Part shown: in pieces, positions 1-7,328 of the stretch
How positions within the stretch are numbered: the first letter of the stretch is position 1
How the letters are laid out: each line of letters opens with the position of its first letter
From: Microcystis aeruginosa W13-11
GTDB taxonomy: Bacteria > Cyanobacteriota > Cyanobacteriia > Cyanobacteriales > Microcystaceae
Reading direction: 5' to 3'
Assembly (NCBI GenBank): GCA_009995705.1
Contig: JAADBR010000051.1
Coordinates: 1 to 24,331 of the forward strand
DNA length: 24,331 nt
The notes under the pieces: generated by a model
Databases searched by the model: none
What the model was told of the DNA's origin: nothing
What the model saw: the letters and a program-made list of their open reading frames with translations, nothing else
Program-made: the position numbers and the translations under genes

Positions 1-132
1 ATCAACAATCAACCGAATTAATCGCTTTAATCCTTTTTTGTTGTAGTTAAGTCCTGAACCTAGGTCGTCTATAATTTCAACTTGCCAACCGTTTTGAGCG
101 CAAAACAGTTCGACTCTGGCTAACTTACTCAT
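1..132 (-). pseudogene. IS607-type serine recombinase (TnpA) fragment, N-terminally truncated and running off the window
   Basis: Reading leftward from an ATG at 132, an open frame continues without a stop to base 1 (44 codons visible). It contains FCAQNGW, then IIDDLGSGLNYNKKGLKRL, which is the typical core of the IS607 TnpA serine recombinase just after the catalytic helix. Family members normally have an N-terminal MerR-like helix-turn-helix and the nucleophile motif (YARVSS-like) before this point. Neither is present: upstream of 132 the same frame gives unrelated residues and then a TGA at 163-165, close to the end of the neighbouring glycosyltransferase gene. The recombinase is therefore most likely a 5'-deleted remnant unable to cut DNA. 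The start at 132 is only the first in-frame ATG. The remainder, and any tnpB partner, would lie to the left of base 1. The family call is from recognised motifs and is fairly firm; the pseudogene status is inferred. Confidence 0.75.
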
Positions 133-154
133 AAAACAATTTCTGTATTTAACC

Positions 155-1120
155 CTAAACTTTCAGCCAACTGTTAGCTAGATAGGCCATTCGTTTCATC
201 TCTTTTCGTCCCCGGGAGACGGAATCGAGGATCATGCCAGAGGTCAAACTTAAAAAGGCTAAAAGCATGATCGAGGCCGATAAAATAGCGGTGGGAAAAC
301 GTGGTACTAAGCCGGTTTCGAGGTATTCAAACAGGACGGGAATCGCTAAAAAAAGGGAAATAAGCGCCAAAATTAGCGAGACAAGGCTAAAAAAGAGAAA
401 AGGACGAATTTCTTTAAAAAGTAGGATAGCGGTTCCCAATACCCGCCAGCCATCTTGAAAGGTTTTTAACTTACTTTGGGAACCTTCGGGACGTTCCCCG
501 TAGAGGGTTGGTTCTTCAGCGAAGGGAATTTTTAATTCTAAAGCGTGGATAGTTAACTCGGTTTCAATCTCGAAACCATTGGACAAAGCAGGAAAAGATT
601 TGACGAAACGACGGGAAAAGACGCGATAACCGGAGAGCATATCGATTAAACGCGCTCCAAACAGAAATTTAACGAATCCTGTTAAAAATAGATTACCGGC
701 GCGATGACCCCGGCGATAAGCTTGGGAGGATTTTACCGCTTCCCGACGCGCACCGACGACCATATCCAATTGTTCCCGCAGCATTCGTTCAATTAAGCGA
801 CGTACTGCCGCAATTTCGTAGGTATCATCCCCATCGATGAGAATATAGATATCCGCTTCGATATCGGCAAACATTCGCCGGACAACATTGCCTTTTCCAG
901 GTTGGATTTCCTGACGAACGATCGCTCCCGCTTTCAGGGCCTCGGTCACGGTATCATCGCTAGAGCGGTTGTTATAAACATAAATTGCCGCTTCTGGCAG
1001 AAAAGTTTGAAATTGGGAGACCACTTTAGCGATCGTTAGTTCTTCGTTGTGACAGGGAATAATCGCAGCGATACGGTAGTTTTGCAAGGAAATCGGCGGA
1101 ATGGCAGTCATTTCGATCAT
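155..1120 (-). CDS. GT2 glycosyltransferase, polyprenyl-phosphate sugar synthase (DPM1-like) type
   Basis: A 321-residue family 2 glycosyltransferase that probably moves a sugar from a nucleotide donor to a polyprenyl phosphate on the cytoplasmic face of the membrane. The N-terminal GT-A fold begins with AAIIPCHNEE (about 18-27). The metal- and donor-binding motif LIDGDDTY lies near 94-101, and GARRE and SGYRVFSRRF follow near 123 and 163, as in dolichol-phosphate-mannose synthase relatives. Two hydrophobic segments close the protein (about 240-262 and 275-297), the usual membrane anchor of bacterial members. Its ATG lies two bases after the stop of the upstream GT-C-like gene, so the two are almost certainly co-transcribed and translationally coupled. 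This suggests it makes the lipid-linked sugar that the neighbour uses. The donor sugar cannot be read from sequence. A second ATG at residue 4 is an alternative start. Confidence 0.9.
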   Translation of the reverse strand: MIEMTAIPPISLQNYRIAAIIPCHNEELTIAKVVSQFQTFLPEAAIYVYNNRSSDDTVTEALKAGAIVRQEIQPGKGNVVRRMFADIEADIYILIDGDDTYEIAAVRRLIERMLREQLDMVVGARREAVKSSQAYRRGHRAGNLFLTGFVKFLFGARLIDMLSGYRVFSRRFVKSFPALSNGFEIETELTIHALELKIPFAEEPTLYGERPEGSQSKLKTFQDGWRVLGTAILLFKEIRPFLFFSLVSLILALISLFLAIPVLFEYLETGLVPRFPTAILSASIMLLAFLSLTSGMILDSVSRGRKEMKRMAYLANSWLKV

Positions 1121-1122
1121 GG

Positions 1123-2775
1123 CTAAGGACAGCGTTTAATGATGGTTAGGGGGGTGTCCTGGCGTTGGACGGCGTGAACAATGGGACAATGGGGGAAAGC
1201 TTGGAAATAATCGTATCGGGACAAACCCATGTAATAATCGGGGTCGGGAGCTTTTCCCCAAGCAAAGTCATCTCGATAGATCATCGTCAAGTTTCGTTGG
1301 TGATTCTCTACCATTTCCGCCGCAAACATCGGGCCGGCAACGACTATGGTAGAGTTAGCGGCAGCATTTTGATTAAGCCATTCCATCCCCTCCTTGAGAC
1401 TTAATCCCCAGTAATCGGTTTCCTGTTGACCTTGGGCCGCTTTTAAGCCTCCGTAGGCGCGATTATAGTAGGTGTATTCGTAGGGATGCAGGCTAATCAT
1501 GTCATAGACAATGACGCTAAAGTTGAGGATTAGGAGGGTCGTTAGAAAGATTTTTATTGACTTTCGCTTGAGTTTATGGTATGTCCAAATAATAGCCGTA
1601 GATGCGATCGCTGCTAGGGCGGGAATGACAAATAAAAAGTGACGGGTGCCGTCGTAGAGAGTAGATTGACGCAGGATAGCAACGGTGGGCAGTAAAAACG
1701 CTTGCATTACGGTGATTAGGGCGCAAGCACGCTGGGTTGGCGTTAATTTGGTCATTTTTGTCAAAATCACCATTACACCCACCAGGACGGCAATTTGCAG
1801 GGGGACGGGGGTGGTGAGGGAAAATAGCCGGGGTAGATAGTACCAAGGCAAGGAACGACCGGGGATATTTTGACCGTCAAAGAGAACCGTATTATCCCAG
1901 ATGTTATACTTTGACATGAGGGTTATCGCTTCGATAAACCAAGTAATCGGGTTTTTCCAAGCAGCAGGATGGACAATATAGGTGGTTATTGCCCAAAAAA
2001 GTGTAATAACTGCGTATAGGGGCAGAAAACGCCAGATAGTTTTGAGGATTGTTTTTAAATTCCATCGGGCTACCAGATGGGCGAAGATAAGATAAAAGAG
2101 GATAAAAAAGCCACCGATGCGAATTCCGGTGATTAAACCAGCAAGAATCCCGTAAAGGCAAGAATAAACGGTTAAACGATTAAATCCTAGTTTAATAGCT
2201 TGATTTTCGGACTGAAAATATTTATCCAGCAATAGGGAACCCGCGAAGGTTCCGAGGGTGAACATGGCTGCAAAGGGTATATCTTTGGGATTAAAGAAGC
2301 TATGACCCCAAAAAGCGGGAAATAGGGCTAAAATTAGCGCACCTAACCAAGCAGATTCGATTCCTGCTAGGATAGCGACGATTCCCACCACCGATAGATA
2401 GGTAATCAGGGAAAAAAGAAAGGTGACGACGTGCTTAACCCGGGTTATTTGCCAGATCCCCGATAGCCATTTATCCTTATCGGTGGGATTGGGGGGAAGA
2501 TTGGGGGTAGCAGGGAAAAAATTTTCTTTGGTTTTGTAGATAAGTTGGGAGATATAGTTAAAATAAAAGCCGTAATGACGGGACATTTCTGATATGGGCT
2601 TGTTTTCTCGGATATATTCGAGATTATGATTGACCATATCCACTTCGATCGGTTCGTCCCAAGTGATACCATAGTTTCCGACTACCGATAAACCAATTAT
2701 CGCCAGAACTAGGATGACCGATAGAATTTTTAGATAAGCTTGCTTGACCGAGATTAACCCTTTTCTGGACTTCAT
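1123..2775 (-). CDS. Polytopic GT-C glycosyltransferase (PMT/ArnT-like, GT39-type)
   Basis: A strongly hydrophobic protein with about ten or more predicted membrane spans. The first span is followed directly by GITWDEP. An acidic Asp-Glu pair in the first periplasmic loop is the hallmark of GT-C enzymes, which use polyprenyl-phosphate sugars (protein mannosyltransferase and ArnT families). The last roughly 100 residues form a soluble tail containing YEYTYYNRAYGG. It likely transfers a sugar from a lipid carrier to a glycan, lipid or protein outside the cytoplasm, with the carrier charged by the GT2 enzyme encoded two bases downstream. The open frame could start at a GTG at 2811 (562 residues). 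I prefer the ATG at 2775 (550 residues) because a good -10 element (TATACT, 2815-2820) would place the transcript start near or inside the GTG. No clear Shine-Dalgarno separates the two choices. Acceptor unknown. Confidence 0.8.
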   Translation of the reverse strand: MKSRKGLISVKQAYLKILSVILVLAIIGLSVVGNYGITWDEPIEVDMVNHNLEYIRENKPISEMSRHYGFYFNYISQLIYKTKENFFPATPNLPPNPTDKDKWLSGIWQITRVKHVVTFLFSLITYLSVVGIVAILAGIESAWLGALILALFPAFWGHSFFNPKDIPFAAMFTLGTFAGSLLLDKYFQSENQAIKLGFNRLTVYSCLYGILAGLITGIRIGGFFILFYLIFAHLVARWNLKTILKTIWRFLPLYAVITLFWAITTYIVHPAAWKNPITWFIEAITLMSKYNIWDNTVLFDGQNIPGRSLPWYYLPRLFSLTTPVPLQIAVLVGVMVILTKMTKLTPTQRACALITVMQAFLLPTVAILRQSTLYDGTRHFLFVIPALAAIASTAIIWTYHKLKRKSIKIFLTTLLILNFSVIVYDMISLHPYEYTYYNRAYGGLKAAQGQQETDYWGLSLKEGMEWLNQNAAANSTIVVAGPMFAAEMVENHQRNLTMIYRDDFAWGKAPDPDYYMGLSRYDYFQAFPHCPIVHAVQRQDTPLTIIKRCP

Positions 2776-2814
2776 GGGCGATCGAGTCAGTATGATGGGC
2801 AATTTTATCACCTT

Positions 2815-2823
2815 AGTATATCA
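2815..2823 (-). promoter_or_regulatory. Extended -10 promoter candidate for the leftward glycosyltransferase pair
   Basis: On the minus strand the sequence reads TGATATACT: a TG dinucleotide, one base, then TATACT (five of six matches to TATAAT). This is an extended -10 element, which can work with a poor -35, and no good -35 is seen 16-18 bases upstream. Initiation would fall near 2808, about 33 bases before the preferred ATG at 2775. The other side of this 240-base divergent spacer (up to 3015) shows no convincing promoter for the rightward gene. Confidence 0.4.
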
Positions 2824-3015
2824 AAATTTGGTCAACTCGCCTAAGGACGTTTTTGGGAGTTAAAAGTTTCCGTTTGTATTTGTTAGCCAAACATGGTATA
2901 TCAAGTAAAAAGCTATCAGCTAAAAGGCCGACTCGTCCCAGAGCTACTAATTAGTCTAATGGCACAAAAACGGGTTAGTTTTCTCGTCAAATCCACCAGA
3001 ATTATTGATTAAGTT

Positions 3016-4620
3016 ATGACATTATTAAAACGGTTCAACCTGACTCATCCCCTCCTCTGGGCAGTAGTTTATTTTATCGGACTAGGGATTTTATCAGTTA
3101 TCTTAGGTCAAGATGTTAGCTGGGATTTACGCAATTATCATTTTTATAATCCCTATATGTTATTAACGGGACGTTTTAAGTATGATGTCCTCCCAGCACA
3201 GATACAAACTTTTTTTAATCCTTTGATGGATGTTCCTTTTTTCGTTGCTATCTATTACCTAAAACTACCTCCGGTGGTGGTCGGGTTTTTCTTGGGAGGA
3301 TTTCACGGTTTAAATCAGTGGTTAGTTCATTTAATCACTTATCACTCCTTCGATAAGGTTTGCGAAAGATACAAGATAACTTTAAGCATAGCGGCAGCGA
3401 TTACCAGTATTTTTGGCGCAGCCTATATTTCCGAATTAGGAACCAGTATTGGTGATAGTACCAGCAGTGTTTTTGTTTTGGCAGGATTATTTTTAATTAT
3501 CGCTTGTCTTGGTCGTAATCAACCAGTTAAGCTTAAAACTATAATTTTCGCAGGATTGCTTTTAGGACTAGCAACAGGACTAAAATTGACCACGGCAATG
3601 TATAGTATCAGTTTAATCGTGGCGATTAGTTTTTTAACCAATACCATCAAGGAAAAGCTGCGTAATCTTCTGACCTTAATTCTCTCTATGGCTGTGGGTT
3701 TTTCCCTGACGATGGGTTATTGGATAATCCTGATGTGGACTAATTTTGCTAATCCCCTTTTTCCCTTTTTCAACAAAATTTTTCAATCTCCCTACATCGA
3801 AACGGATTTTAATCTGCAAGATGCACGCTTTTTACCAAAAGATGTTTGGCAATTTTTATTTTATCCCCTTTATTTTGTACAGGAACAAACCCTAGTGGCT
3901 GAGGTAAAATTTAAAGAGACTCGTTTTGCTATTGCCTATCTTTTAATTGTCATTCTTCTGGGAGTGATTATTTATCAGTACACCTCTCGCCGTTCTCTGG
4001 ATCAAAAAAATAATTTAGTCCATTTACCTATTCTCAGATTTTTATTACCTTTTTATTGTAGTGCCTATCTGATCTGGTTAAAGGGTTTTTCTATCTATCG
4101 TTACTTGATAGTTTTAGAGTTAATCACACCAGTTTTAATTATCCTGATCATTGCCTATATTTATCCTCATAAAAGGACAGTTTTTATAATCTTGATCGCT
4201 ATTTTTGCCCTAATTGCCGCTACAGTCAAACCCTTGGACTGGTGGAGAATGGGATGGTCAGATAATTACTTTGGGATCGATAGTCAAGCATTAAAACCCT
4301 ACGAAAATTCCACGATTGTTATGTGGGGAGATGAAGGAACGGGTTATCTAGTTCCCCATTTTCCCGCTTCGACTCGTTTTGTGCGATTGCGAGGAAATAT
4401 GGGAGTTAGTGAGGGAACTTTAATGCGAAAAAATGCCGAGACATTTATTGCTAATACTCCCCCAGAATCTCTCTACATTCTCCAGACAGACTTTAATAAA
4501 AAATCTCCTGATATAGTGGAGGATTTAGCGAAGGAAAATCTGGTTATTGACTTCCAAAATTGTCAACCCTTTCCCAGTAAAATTGAAAAGTATCATCTCT
4601 GTCGTCTCCAAAAAAAGTAA
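3016..4620 (+). CDS. Polytopic membrane protein, probable GT-C-fold glycosyltransferase (GT87-like)
   Basis: A 534-residue protein with roughly ten hydrophobic segments spread through its first 400 residues and a soluble C-terminal domain of about 110 residues. The first span (about 12-30) is followed by QDVSWDLRNYHFYNPY; an acidic residue in the first extracytoplasmic loop is what GT-C transferases use. I cannot assign it to a characterised enzyme and the GT87-like label is a guess from architecture. It faces away from the leftward GT-C/GT2 pair and is followed 64 bases later by another GT2 gene, so it probably works in the same envelope-glycan pathway. The ATG at 3016 has no Shine-Dalgarno-like sequence, which is common in cyanobacteria. 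The gene looks intact and has a more AT-rich composition than the housekeeping genes at the right end of the window. Confidence 0.7.
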   Translation: MTLLKRFNLTHPLLWAVVYFIGLGILSVILGQDVSWDLRNYHFYNPYMLLTGRFKYDVLPAQIQTFFNPLMDVPFFVAIYYLKLPPVVVGFFLGGFHGLNQWLVHLITYHSFDKVCERYKITLSIAAAITSIFGAAYISELGTSIGDSTSSVFVLAGLFLIIACLGRNQPVKLKTIIFAGLLLGLATGLKLTTAMYSISLIVAISFLTNTIKEKLRNLLTLILSMAVGFSLTMGYWIILMWTNFANPLFPFFNKIFQSPYIETDFNLQDARFLPKDVWQFLFYPLYFVQEQTLVAEVKFKETRFAIAYLLIVILLGVIIYQYTSRRSLDQKNNLVHLPILRFLLPFYCSAYLIWLKGFSIYRYLIVLELITPVLIILIIAYIYPHKRTVFIILIAIFALIAATVKPLDWWRMGWSDNYFGIDSQALKPYENSTIVMWGDEGTGYLVPHFPASTRFVRLRGNMGVSEGTLMRKNAETFIANTPPESLYILQTDFNKKSPDIVEDLAKENLVIDFQNCQPFPSKIEKYHLCRLQKK

Positions 4621-4684
4621 TTAGCACGGAAAAGCTATTCTCTAACCATTGTTAATTGCCAGTGACTCCTACCTTTTATCTGTA

Positions 4685-5548
4685 ATGATTTATCTATTGA
4701 CTGTTAACTATAATTGCGGGGAATTAATTAAGCGTTTAATCGCTTCCCTCAACGATAACTTATCTGCTACTCTCATCATTGTTAACAATTCCACTGAAGA
4801 TAAAAATATCCAATCTTTAGCAGCTGAAAGGGTCAAGATTATTGAAGCGGGGGAAAATTTAGGATTTGGGAAAGGATGTAATCTGGGACTTAATTGGATT
4901 TATCAGCAAGACAGAAAAGCTATCGTTTGGTTAGTTAATCCTGATGCTTACTTATTACCGGAATCTCTGGAGAAAGCCAGCAAATTTTTTCAGCAATATC
5001 CCGAAGTTGCCATCGCTGGTACAGAAATTTATGAACCGGATGGTAAAATCTGGTTTGGTTGGGGAAAATTTAATGCTAAAATCGGCACAATTAACGTGGT
5101 AGAGGAATCCTTAGACTATGGAGATAAACCCTATCTTATTCCCGACTGGGTGACGGGATGCAGTTTATTAATTAATTTCCCTAATTTTTCCACTTGTCCC
5201 CATTTTGATCCCGATTACTTTCTCTACTACGAAGACTTTGATTTTTCCCGAAGATACGCAAATCAAGGCTATTTAGTAGTTGTTACCAATCGGATTAAAA
5301 TCATTCATGAACCATCTTCTATCACCCGACGCTATGGTTATCTAAGACTAACTCATAATATCTATGGTTATCTTCTCAGTCTCGAAAAACATACGACTTT
5401 AACTATCCTTGTTTATCGCTTGCTGCGGATGAGTTTTATGTCTTTACTACTCCTTCCCATTAAACCCAAATTCTCCCTAGCCAAGCTGCAAGGAATTCAA
5501 CTCTATTGTCAAAGAATAGACCTCTTACATAATTTTTTCATGGTATAA
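4685..5548 (+). CDS. GT2 glycosyltransferase, rhamnosyltransferase-like
   Basis: Counting from the ATG at 4685 the protein has 287 residues and opens with the standard GT2 strand IYLLTVNYNCGELIKRLIAS. IIVNNSTED (about 31-39) and ENLGFGKGCNLGLN (about 57-70) complete the nucleotide-binding half. VNPDAYL near 84-90 takes the place of the DxD motif, and YYEDFDFSRR near 181-190 is the acceptor-side acidic motif of the RfbF/WbbL-like rhamnosyltransferase group. Such enzymes add a deoxysugar to O-antigen or capsule intermediates at the inner face of the membrane. The frame is open back to a TTG at 4649, but that would add 12 residues before the conserved first strand, so the ATG is preferred. It is probably co-transcribed with the upstream membrane protein. 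Donor sugar not determinable. Confidence 0.88.
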   Translation: MIYLLTVNYNCGELIKRLIASLNDNLSATLIIVNNSTEDKNIQSLAAERVKIIEAGENLGFGKGCNLGLNWIYQQDRKAIVWLVNPDAYLLPESLEKASKFFQQYPEVAIAGTEIYEPDGKIWFGWGKFNAKIGTINVVEESLDYGDKPYLIPDWVTGCSLLINFPNFSTCPHFDPDYFLYYEDFDFSRRYANQGYLVVVTNRIKIIHEPSSITRRYGYLRLTHNIYGYLLSLEKHTTLTILVYRLLRMSFMSLLLLPIKPKFSLAKLQGIQLYCQRIDLLHNFFMV

Positions 5549-5629
5549 TACAGCGTTTTGCTTTTTTCTCGATTTTTAGATGGAAGTGGAAAAAAGAATA
5601 AAATGTGATCTTAGGTCAGGAAATAATCT

Positions 5630-5660
5630 ATACTTTTGCTATGTTTATTAGCAAAAGTAT
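5630..5660. repeat. Perfect 12-bp inverted repeat with 7-base loop
   Basis: ATACTTTTGCTA at 5630-5641 and its exact reverse complement TAGCAAAAGTAT at 5649-5660 flank the loop TGTTTAT. The right arm overlaps the first codon of the broken IS5-type transposase (ATG at 5659). It could be a structure at the left side of that element, or a stem-loop that ends transcription of the rhamnosyltransferase-like gene, which stops at 5548. No uridine run follows the stem, so a classical terminator is less likely. Confidence 0.7.
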
Positions 5661-5978
5661 GGATTATCAAAACTTATCAGATAAACAATTCAAAAAGACG
5701 GATGCTTTTACCATCGGGAAACTTCCGTTTAAAAGGAAAAAAAGCTCTACTAAATCAAGCAGAGATACTGGTCGTAACGGTAATGGATGTAAGGGAAACT
5801 CCCAGGGAACGCCACCAAAAGAAACAGAAAGATTTTTTGGGGTAGTAAAAGAGGTTATCATACTTTAAAATCCCAATTAGTAGCTGATAAAAATACTGAA
5901 CAGAAACGAGGAGAGCCGCTATTTTTTAAATGGTTTATTTCCACAAAAGTCCCCGACAAAATCTACTCTTGCTGTTAA
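5659..5978 (+). pseudogene. Degenerate IS5-family transposase with internal deletion and frameshifts
   Basis: Three reading frames in succession carry pieces of one transposase. Frame one from 5659 begins MDYQNLSDKQFK, a typical IS5-group N-terminus. Frame two, about 5700-5845, reads SGNFRLKGKKALLNQ, then ILVVTVMDVRETPRERHQKKQK, which matches the DDE core around the first catalytic Asp (canonical form DVTE(S/T)PIERPKKKQK). Frame three from about 5840 reads GSKRGYHTLKSQLVADKNTEQ (canonical SGKKRYHTLKSQLVADK). The middle of the N-terminal half is missing, and the C-terminal half with the other catalytic residues is lost after about 5900, where the frame runs into unrelated sequence ending at a TAA at 5976. 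The protein is certainly non-functional. Terminal inverted repeats and target duplications were not identified. Confidence 0.8.
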
Positions 5979-6099
5979 TACTTCCTCATCTCACTTTTGC
6001 TCTTTGCGCGTAAAAACTTCCTTCTTGTCTTGTCTTCACAGGTTTGTAAAATACCTACACCTGTGAGTTCCCCACACCCTTCTCCCTTCTCCCCCAATA
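5979..6099. other. Non-coding spacer after the transposase remnant
   Basis: No gene is visible between the transposase remnant and the stop of the leftward lipoprotein gene. The stretch includes a pyrimidine-rich tract near 6073-6095 (cccttctcccttctccccc) similar in style to another tract at 22783-22809. Small open frames here are composition shadows. Confidence 0.5.
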
Positions 6100-6651
6100 C
6101 TATCGGGACGGGGAAGAATTTATCGGGGGTAAAGAAGGAGAAATTTCGCCACCTCGATCGAATATTTCCAGATTCCATTGACCGAAACGATTACTTTCAA
6201 AAGCAATAAAACGACCGTTACCACTAATCGTCGGACGACGCACTTCTCCTAAGATATTTTCGGTGAGATTTTTTGCTTGCAGAGTTTGTCGATCATAAAT
6301 ATATATATCGGGTTTACCGGACTGTTCCGACACATAAACAATATAACGACCATCGGCACTAATATCTGGCTGATCTTGATAGGTTTTTGCTTGATTTAAC
6401 CCCGGTAGGGGAACTAAACGATTAGCCACTCGATCGAATAAATAAATCGTTCGTTGACCCCTGCGATCGGAGGCAAAAACCAGATAACGACCATCGTAGT
6501 TAAAACGGGGATTATCTTCTGAGGAAGGGGTATTTAAAGTATTTCCTAAAAGCTGTTGGGGAGGGGTGACAAAACCCGCATCACTGCATCCCCCCAGACT
6601 GATGATATTAACCGCAAGCAAAAGTCGAAGAAGTTTAGGAAACCTGATCAT
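6100..6651 (-). CDS. TolB-like PD40 beta-propeller lipoprotein
   Basis: A 183-residue protein with a lipoprotein signal: basic start MIRFPKLLR, hydrophobic stretch, then lipobox SLGGC with the lipidated cysteine at 22. The mature part has three PD40/TolB-type repeats (about 47-75, 92-120 and 138-166), each with the pattern NPRFNYDGRYLVFASDRRG...IYLFDR. In TolB such repeats form a propeller, but three repeats are too few for a closed TolB domain and there is no TolB N-terminal domain. It is best described as a small membrane-anchored TolB-repeat protein of unknown role. Its start overlaps the end of pedR by 17 bases on the same strand, so the two are probably translated from one message. The C-terminus (GGEISPSLPPINSSPSR) is low complexity and close to the transposon remnant, so slight truncation is possible. 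Confidence 0.85.
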   Translation of the reverse strand: MIRFPKLLRLLLAVNIISLGGCSDAGFVTPPQQLLGNTLNTPSSEDNPRFNYDGRYLVFASDRRGQRTIYLFDRVANRLVPLPGLNQAKTYQDQPDISADGRYIVYVSEQSGKPDIYIYDRQTLQAKNLTENILGEVRRPTISGNGRFIAFESNRFGQWNLEIFDRGGEISPSLPPINSSPSR

Positions 6652-6916
6652 CGGTCAGCGCTGGGGAAGGAAGGATACAACAATTAATATCATCAAGACA
6701 AACTTTACCCCAATGCAATGCCCAACGCACCAATTCCACCCGATTATCGGTTTTTGTTTTCGTCAAGATATTACTAATATGATTATCAACGGTACGCTTA
6801 CTAATCTCCAGCTTTTCCGAGATTTCTTGATTAGTTAAACCATTAGCCACTAAATCGAGTATTTCTAGCTCTCGATCGGATAATGAAGCAGCTGTTTGAA
6901 ACTTCCCAGCAGACAT
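6635..6916 (-). CDS. pedR: Small LuxR-type redox-responsive regulator PedR
   Basis: A 93-residue protein made almost entirely of a LuxR/GerE helix-turn-helix: LSDRELEILDLVANGLTNQ, then EISEKLEISKRTVDNHISNI, with no receiver domain. It matches cyanobacterial PedR (Ssl0564 of Synechocystis 6803), which controls light-intensity-dependent genes and responds to the reducing power of photosynthetic electron transport through thioredoxin and a conserved cysteine (Cys80 from memory). Cysteines here are at 73, 79 and 80 in VCLDDINCC, which agrees with that numbering. The open frame extends to an ATG at 6949, but AGAGGAA about 10 bases before the ATG at 6916 is a good ribosome site, so the shorter start is chosen. 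It overlaps the lipoprotein gene downstream by 17 bases. The assignment to PedR is by recognition, not by search. Confidence 0.85.
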   Translation of the reverse strand: MSAGKFQTAASLSDRELEILDLVANGLTNQEISEKLEISKRTVDNHISNILTKTKTDNRVELVRWALHWGKVCLDDINCCILPSPALTDDQVS

Positions 6917-6980
6917 GAGTATAATTCCTCTCGTATATGTACTTATCATTCTAGAAGAATTTTTTCCCCTAGGAATCGAT

Positions 6981-7270
6981 AATCAGTAATCAGTGATCAG
7001 TAAACAGTAATCAGTGAAAAGACAGCAGTGTTACTGCCATTTGATCATGCACACTTAATACATAGGGTTTGCGGCAAAAAGCTTTTGCTGGGGGCAGGGT
7101 GTGGGGTTTTACCAGTTTTGAGGTAGTCAGTTACCTAATTTTCAGGGAAAAAGTCCAGGAATTGTCCCCCCGATCCCCGCAATGGCTGGCACTTTAAAAC
7201 CTTTGTGGACAATGCGTTGAGGGGGATTGTTCCCCTCTCAGACTCAAAACTGATAACTGATAACTGACAA
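6981..7270. repeat. Spacer bounded by inverted clusters of a CAGTAATCAGT-type repeat (MITE-like)
   Basis: The 379-base gap between pedR and hisA contains no gene. Its left part holds two exact copies of cagtaatcagtga (6984-6996 and 7005-7017), 21 bases apart. Its right part (7248-7269) holds actgataactgataactgac, the same type of sequence in the opposite orientation. Between them is G-rich, non-coding DNA with a GAGGGG/CCCCTC hairpin (7219-7224 with 7232-7237). Inverted ends around non-coding filler suggest a non-autonomous mobile repeat. Related ends occur at 9882-9931 and 19248-19395. Confidence 0.55.
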
Positions 7271-7294
7271 GGCTGACGGCTGGTAATATATAAT
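7264..7294 (+). promoter_or_regulatory. Promoter candidate for hisA
   Basis: A perfect TATAAT lies at 7289-7294, with CTGACA (five of six matches to TTGACA) at 7264-7269. The spacer is 19 bases, longer than ideal. Transcription would start near 7301, giving a leader of about 28 bases before the hisA ATG. The -35-like hexamer is the outer end of the repeat cluster upstream, so the repeat appears to contribute to the promoter. Confidence 0.45.
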
Positions 7295-7328
7295 AAAAAA
7301 CGCTCCTTAGTTAGATATTGAGAAAAAC

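Noticed and set aside
4649..4684. TTG start extending the rhamnosyltransferase-like gene by 12 codons
   Set aside because: The added residues precede the conserved first strand of the GT2 fold, and the ATG at 4685 gives the normal beginning.
5979..6209. Small open frames on both strands around the lipoprotein gene end
   Set aside because: They are low complexity, overlap the lipoprotein gene or repeats, and show no domain.
6981..7017. CRISPR-like array from the repeated cagtaatcagtga
   Set aside because: Only two copies with a short related spacer; repeat units are too short and no cas genes are present.
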